From JBFXAN01 sp050184225 (GTDB lineage: Bacteria; Chloroflexota; Dehalococcoidia; CAUJGQ01), in the NCBI GenBank assembly GCA_050184225.1, contig JBFXAN010000243.1, positions 1 to 7,467 of the forward strand: 7,467 bases of DNA, in the 5' to 3' direction. Both the position numbers and the translations under genes were made by a program. The stretch's first letter is position 1, and every line of letters begins with the position of its first letter. This document shows, piece by piece, positions 4,259-7,467 of the stretch. The notes under the pieces were generated by a model, which saw only the letters and a program-made list of their open reading frames with translations, was not told the DNA's origin and ran no database searches.

Positions 4259-7200
4259 ATGAACGAGCTCTTTGGCATCTCGACGACGACGATCATGCTG
4301 TGGCTCTTGGCGCTGCTGGCGATCTGCCTGCTGATCATCGGCATCATCGCGATCACGAACCCGACGATGGTGCGGATGGGGATGCGGAACATTCCCCGCC
4401 GGAAGGCGGAGTCAATTCTCGTCGTGCTGGGCCTGATGCTGGCGACGCTGATCATCACGGCGGCCTTTACTACCGGCGACTCGATCGACTACAGCATCAC
4501 CCGCGACGTCTATCAAATCCTGGGGCCGATCGATCAGACGATCGAGTTGCAGGGCACTGCATCAGACGCTGAGTCGGGCCAACCCTACGTTGATGGTGTC
4601 GTGATCCCGCGGCTCGAGGATCGTTTCGGCGAGAATCCGGACATTCGCGGCTTCATCGGCGCGATACAGGAACCGATACCGGTCTTCAACCCAGAAACGC
4701 GGTTGAGTGGGCCGTCGATGACGCTGACCGGGGTCGATCCGGCGCAGATCGCTCCGCTCGGCGGGCTGCGAGATGAGGATGGGCGGCCGATCGACCTGGC
4801 AGCGCTGCCGCCGGATTCGGTGCTGCTCAATCCAAAATCGGCAGAGATCCTCGACGCCACCACCGGTGACACGGTCCAGCTGATCGTCAACAACCAGCCC
4901 CGCGACTTCATGGTCGCCGGCATTGCCCGGCCGGAGTTGCTGACGGGATGGACAACCAGCGGGCCGGGGACGCGGGATAATGGCGGCGTGACGATGACCC
5001 TCGCCGCCGCTCAGGACCTGCTCGGCAAGCCCGGTCAGATCAATTTCATCGGCATCGCCAACACCGGTGGAAACCGGGAGGGTGTGGACCGGACCGACGC
5101 CGTCGTCGCCGCGATGGAGCCGGTCCTTAACGACGAGGCCGAGCGGAACGCGCTGGGCTTCACCAACGTGTCCGTCGAGATCGAGCCGGCCAAGCAGGAC
5201 GCCTTGGAGACGGCGATCACGGTCGGCAACATCTTCACGACGATCTTCCTCGTGTTGGGACTGTTCTCGATCGCGGCGGGCGTGCTGCTGATCTTCATGA
5301 TCTTCGTGATGCTCGCGGCGGAGCGGAAGACGGAGATGGGCATGGCCCGCGCCGTCGGACTGAAGCGGCGCCACTTGATCCAGTCGTTTGCATCGGAGGG
5401 CATGGCGTACAACTTGATGGCGGGGCTGATCGGCGCGGCGCTCGGCGTCCTGGCGGCGTGGGCGCTGGTGTGGGTATCCGGCGCCCTCTTCGGCGACTCC
5501 TTCGCGATGGACCTGCGGGTGACGCCGCGTTCGCTGGTGATCTCGTATTCGCTGGGCGTCGTGCTGACGTTCATCACCGTGGTTGTGTCGGCGTGGCGAG
5601 TGTCGAAGTTGAATATCGTCGCGGCGATCCGCGATGTGCAGGAGAATCAGTCGAAGCGGGCCGGTCGCGGCAGCCTGATCTGGGGCACTGCCGGCACCTT
5701 GATCTCGATCCTGTGCATGATCGGCGGGCAGGGATCGAACAGCGCGTTCTTGTTTAGCCTGGGCATGACGTTGATTCTGCTGTCGATCGCGCTGATCCTG
5801 CGGTTCTTCGGGCTGTCACCCCGTCTCGTCTTCTCGATTGCGGGCGCCCTGATCTTTGTCTACTGGTCATTGCCGATGCAGTGGTCCAACGCGCTCTTTG
5901 GCGAGCTCAACGGCGACATCGAGATGTTCTTCCTCAGCGGCGTCGGCATGGTGGTCGGTTCGACGCTGATCCTGGCGTTCAACGCGAGTGTGCTGACGAA
6001 CCTGTTTCAAGGCGGACACGGGCGTGGCTATTGGGCGGTGCCGGCGGCCCTCGGCGCTGTGGCGGTTGGGCTGGCGCTGATCGGCTTCGTGCTGCGGAAC
6101 GAGGGGCAGGGCGTCACACAACTGCTGTACATGGCGGCCGGGTTGGTCGGGTTGCTCTTCCTGGTGTCGCTGCTGGCGAGCCGCGCGGAGCGGTTCCGGC
6201 CGGCGCTGAAGATGGCGATCGCCTATCCGCTCGCGAGCCGCTTCCGCACGGGGATGACGATTGCGATGTTCTCGCTGATCGTCTTCTCGATCACGGTGAT
6301 GTCGATCCTGACGCAGAGCTTCTCCGACCTCTTCGTGACGGACACGGCGCGCGCCGGTTGGGATCTGACGGCGATCGTCAACCGCAACAACCCGCTGCCA
6401 GATTTTCGAGCGGCGCTGGCGGAGTCCGGCTTCAGCAATCCGGATGACGTCACGGCGATCGGCCGCACGACCTTCCCGACCGGGGAGCAGGAGGCGCGGG
6501 TCGAGGGCGCCGAGGAGTGGAAGGACTACCCGATCATCGCCGCGGACCCAGGTTATTTCGAGAACATCTCGGCGAAAATGATCGCCCGCGCGAGCGGCTA
6601 TGACAGCGATGAGGCTGTCTGGGAGGCGGTGCGGACACAGCCGGGCGTCGCCGTGGTCGACGGTTTGTCGCTTGTGGGCGGCTTCGGCGCCGATCCGGAG
6701 GCCTTCCGGCTGACGGATGAGATCGAGCGCGACGACATGTCCTTCGAGCCGGTGACGGTCGAGGTTCATGACCCAATCTCCGAGCGGACGACGCCGGTGC
6801 AGATCATCGGGGTCGTCGACGACCGTGTGTCCCAGTCGGTGCTCTGGGGCATCTATCTCAATTCCGAGACGTATCAGAACGTCTTCGGTCAGCCACGCAT
6901 GAACCGGGTGTTTATGCGGCTGGCGCCGGGTGTGGACCCGGCGACGACGAACCGGGAGATCCGGGCGGCGATGGTGACGAGCGGCGTCGATTCGTTCGAC
7001 CTCAAGGCCGAACTGGAGGAACAGCAGCGGCTTCAGATCGGGTTCAATTACATCTTCCAGGGCTTCATGGCGCTCGGTCTGTTCGTCGGCGTGGCGGCGC
7101 TCGGCGTGATCGCCTTCCGGGCGGTGGTCGAGCGGCGGCAGCAGATCGGCATGCTGCGGGCGCTCGGCTATCAGCGGGGGACGGTCGCGCTCAGTTTCAT

Positions 7201-7444
7201 GCTGGAGTCCAGCTTCATCTCGGTGATGGGCGTCGTCGCCGGATTGATCGGGGCGACGATCCTCGGCCGCAATTTGTTCTTCTCGGACGAGTTCACTGAT
7301 ACGGGTGGGATCGACTTCAACATCCCGTGGATGATCGTGATCGGATTCCTGGTCGCGGGCGTCGGGTTCGCGCTGCTGATGACGTGGGTGCCGGCGCGGC
7401 GGGCGGCGTCGGTGCCGATCGCGGAGGCGTTACGGTACGAGTAG
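4259..7444 (+). CDS. Large FtsX/MacB-type ABC transporter permease with duplicated FtsX modules
   Basis: The 1,061-residue membrane protein starts at ATG 4259 behind GAGGA (4245-4249). By hydrophobicity I read about 15 membrane segments. Helix 1 is at 11-32 and helix 2 at 52-72, followed by a MacB-like extracytoplasmic domain (75-318). The first FtsX helices lie near 325-352, 384-408 and 425-447. Six further helices lie between about 470 and 640, another at 666-688, a second extracytoplasmic domain at 690-925, and the last FtsX helices near 929-955, 983-1006 and 1022-1048. The ATPase-coupling sequence recurs: E355-R-K-T-E-M-G-M-A-R-A-V-G367 and E958-R-R-Q-Q-I-G-M-L-R-A-L-G970. One chain therefore carries both half-transporters. 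Such permeases, with a MacB/LolD-type ATPase, act in export, lipid or lipoprotein handling, or envelope signalling. The substrate is not evident. The C-terminus E-A-L-R-Y-E is a normal family end, so the gene is complete. Confidence 0.92.
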   Translation: MNELFGISTTTIMLWLLALLAICLLIIGIIAITNPTMVRMGMRNIPRRKAESILVVLGLMLATLIITAAFTTGDSIDYSITRDVYQILGPIDQTIELQGTASDAESGQPYVDGVVIPRLEDRFGENPDIRGFIGAIQEPIPVFNPETRLSGPSMTLTGVDPAQIAPLGGLRDEDGRPIDLAALPPDSVLLNPKSAEILDATTGDTVQLIVNNQPRDFMVAGIARPELLTGWTTSGPGTRDNGGVTMTLAAAQDLLGKPGQINFIGIANTGGNREGVDRTDAVVAAMEPVLNDEAERNALGFTNVSVEIEPAKQDALETAITVGNIFTTIFLVLGLFSIAAGVLLIFMIFVMLAAERKTEMGMARAVGLKRRHLIQSFASEGMAYNLMAGLIGAALGVLAAWALVWVSGALFGDSFAMDLRVTPRSLVISYSLGVVLTFITVVVSAWRVSKLNIVAAIRDVQENQSKRAGRGSLIWGTAGTLISILCMIGGQGSNSAFLFSLGMTLILLSIALILRFFGLSPRLVFSIAGALIFVYWSLPMQWSNALFGELNGDIEMFFLSGVGMVVGSTLILAFNASVLTNLFQGGHGRGYWAVPAALGAVAVGLALIGFVLRNEGQGVTQLLYMAAGLVGLLFLVSLLASRAERFRPALKMAIAYPLASRFRTGMTIAMFSLIVFSITVMSILTQSFSDLFVTDTARAGWDLTAIVNRNNPLPDFRAALAESGFSNPDDVTAIGRTTFPTGEQEARVEGAEEWKDYPIIAADPGYFENISAKMIARASGYDSDEAVWEAVRTQPGVAVVDGLSLVGGFGADPEAFRLTDEIERDDMSFEPVTVEVHDPISERTTPVQIIGVVDDRVSQSVLWGIYLNSETYQNVFGQPRMNRVFMRLAPGVDPATTNREIRAAMVTSGVDSFDLKAELEEQQRLQIGFNYIFQGFMALGLFVGVAALGVIAFRAVVERRQQIGMLRALGYQRGTVALSFMLESSFISVMGVVAGLIGATILGRNLFFSDEFTDTGGIDFNIPWMIVIGFLVAGVGFALLMTWVPARRAASVPIAEALRYE

Positions 7445-7451
7445 CGGGGCG

Positions 7452-7467
7452 CCCCCCCCCCCCCCCC
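7452..7467. repeat. Homopolymer run of 16 C at the window end
   Basis: It begins 8 bases after the permease stop and runs to the last base. It may be the start of a C-rich intergenic element like that at 84-104, or a sequencing/assembly artefact at a contig end. The true length cannot be known from this window. Confidence 0.8.

Noticed and set aside
1..7467. CRISPR array, tRNA, rRNA or transposase
   Set aside because: I saw no regularly spaced repeats of 25-40 bases, no tRNA-like cloverleaf and no transposase-like protein. The only repeats are the short ones listed.

Overview
This 7,467-base window is GC-rich, about 62-67% in coding stretches that I counted by hand. It is tightly packed, and all five genes plus one gene tail lie on the + strand. 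It looks like a contig end or a whole contig from a bacterium. The high GC, the large MacB/FtsX-type permease and C/G-rich intergenic hairpins would suit a Chloroflexota (Thermomicrobia-like) or actinobacterial source. No rRNA or other marker gene is present, so the taxonomy is tentative.

Left part (1-3251): an acyl-CoA catabolism module. It opens with the last 25 codons of a gene ending like a class III (CaiB/BaiF) CoA-transferase. A complete class III CoA-transferase follows (251-1549), then a thiolase-superfamily protein (1666-2844) that lacks the nucleophilic cysteine at the expected loop. Last is a small DUF35 zinc-ribbon/OB-fold protein (2841-3251) whose start codon overlaps the thiolase stop (ATGA). 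A thiolase fold without catalytic cysteine, coupled to a DUF35 partner, resembles the Ltp2-ChsH2(DUF35) steroid side-chain aldolase. The gene families also recall the bbs (toluene) module, which has two CoA-transferase subunits and a thiolase plus DUF35. The likely overall job is to activate a carboxylic acid by CoA transfer and later cleave a C-C bond in the CoA ester. The substrate cannot be read from the sequence.

Right part (3418-7444): a two-gene ABC exporter-type system. It has a MacB/LolD-family ATPase (247 aa) and a 1,061-aa permease with two FtsX modules, two extracytoplasmic domains and about 15 predicted membrane segments. A Fur-like 7-1-7 palindrome lies in its leader, and a stem-loop with a T-rich tail separates the two genes.

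Intergenic DNA is unusually structured. The 80-250 gap is bounded by two inverted copies of a G/C-run element that could form G-quadruplexes. The 1550-1665 gap holds two opposed heptamer arrays that could fold into a 22-bp stem reaching the thiolase ribosome binding site. The 3252-3417 gap has two palindromes and lies in a low-GC trough (about 45-53%) that begins inside the DUF35 gene. The window ends in a run of 16 C, probably an assembly boundary.
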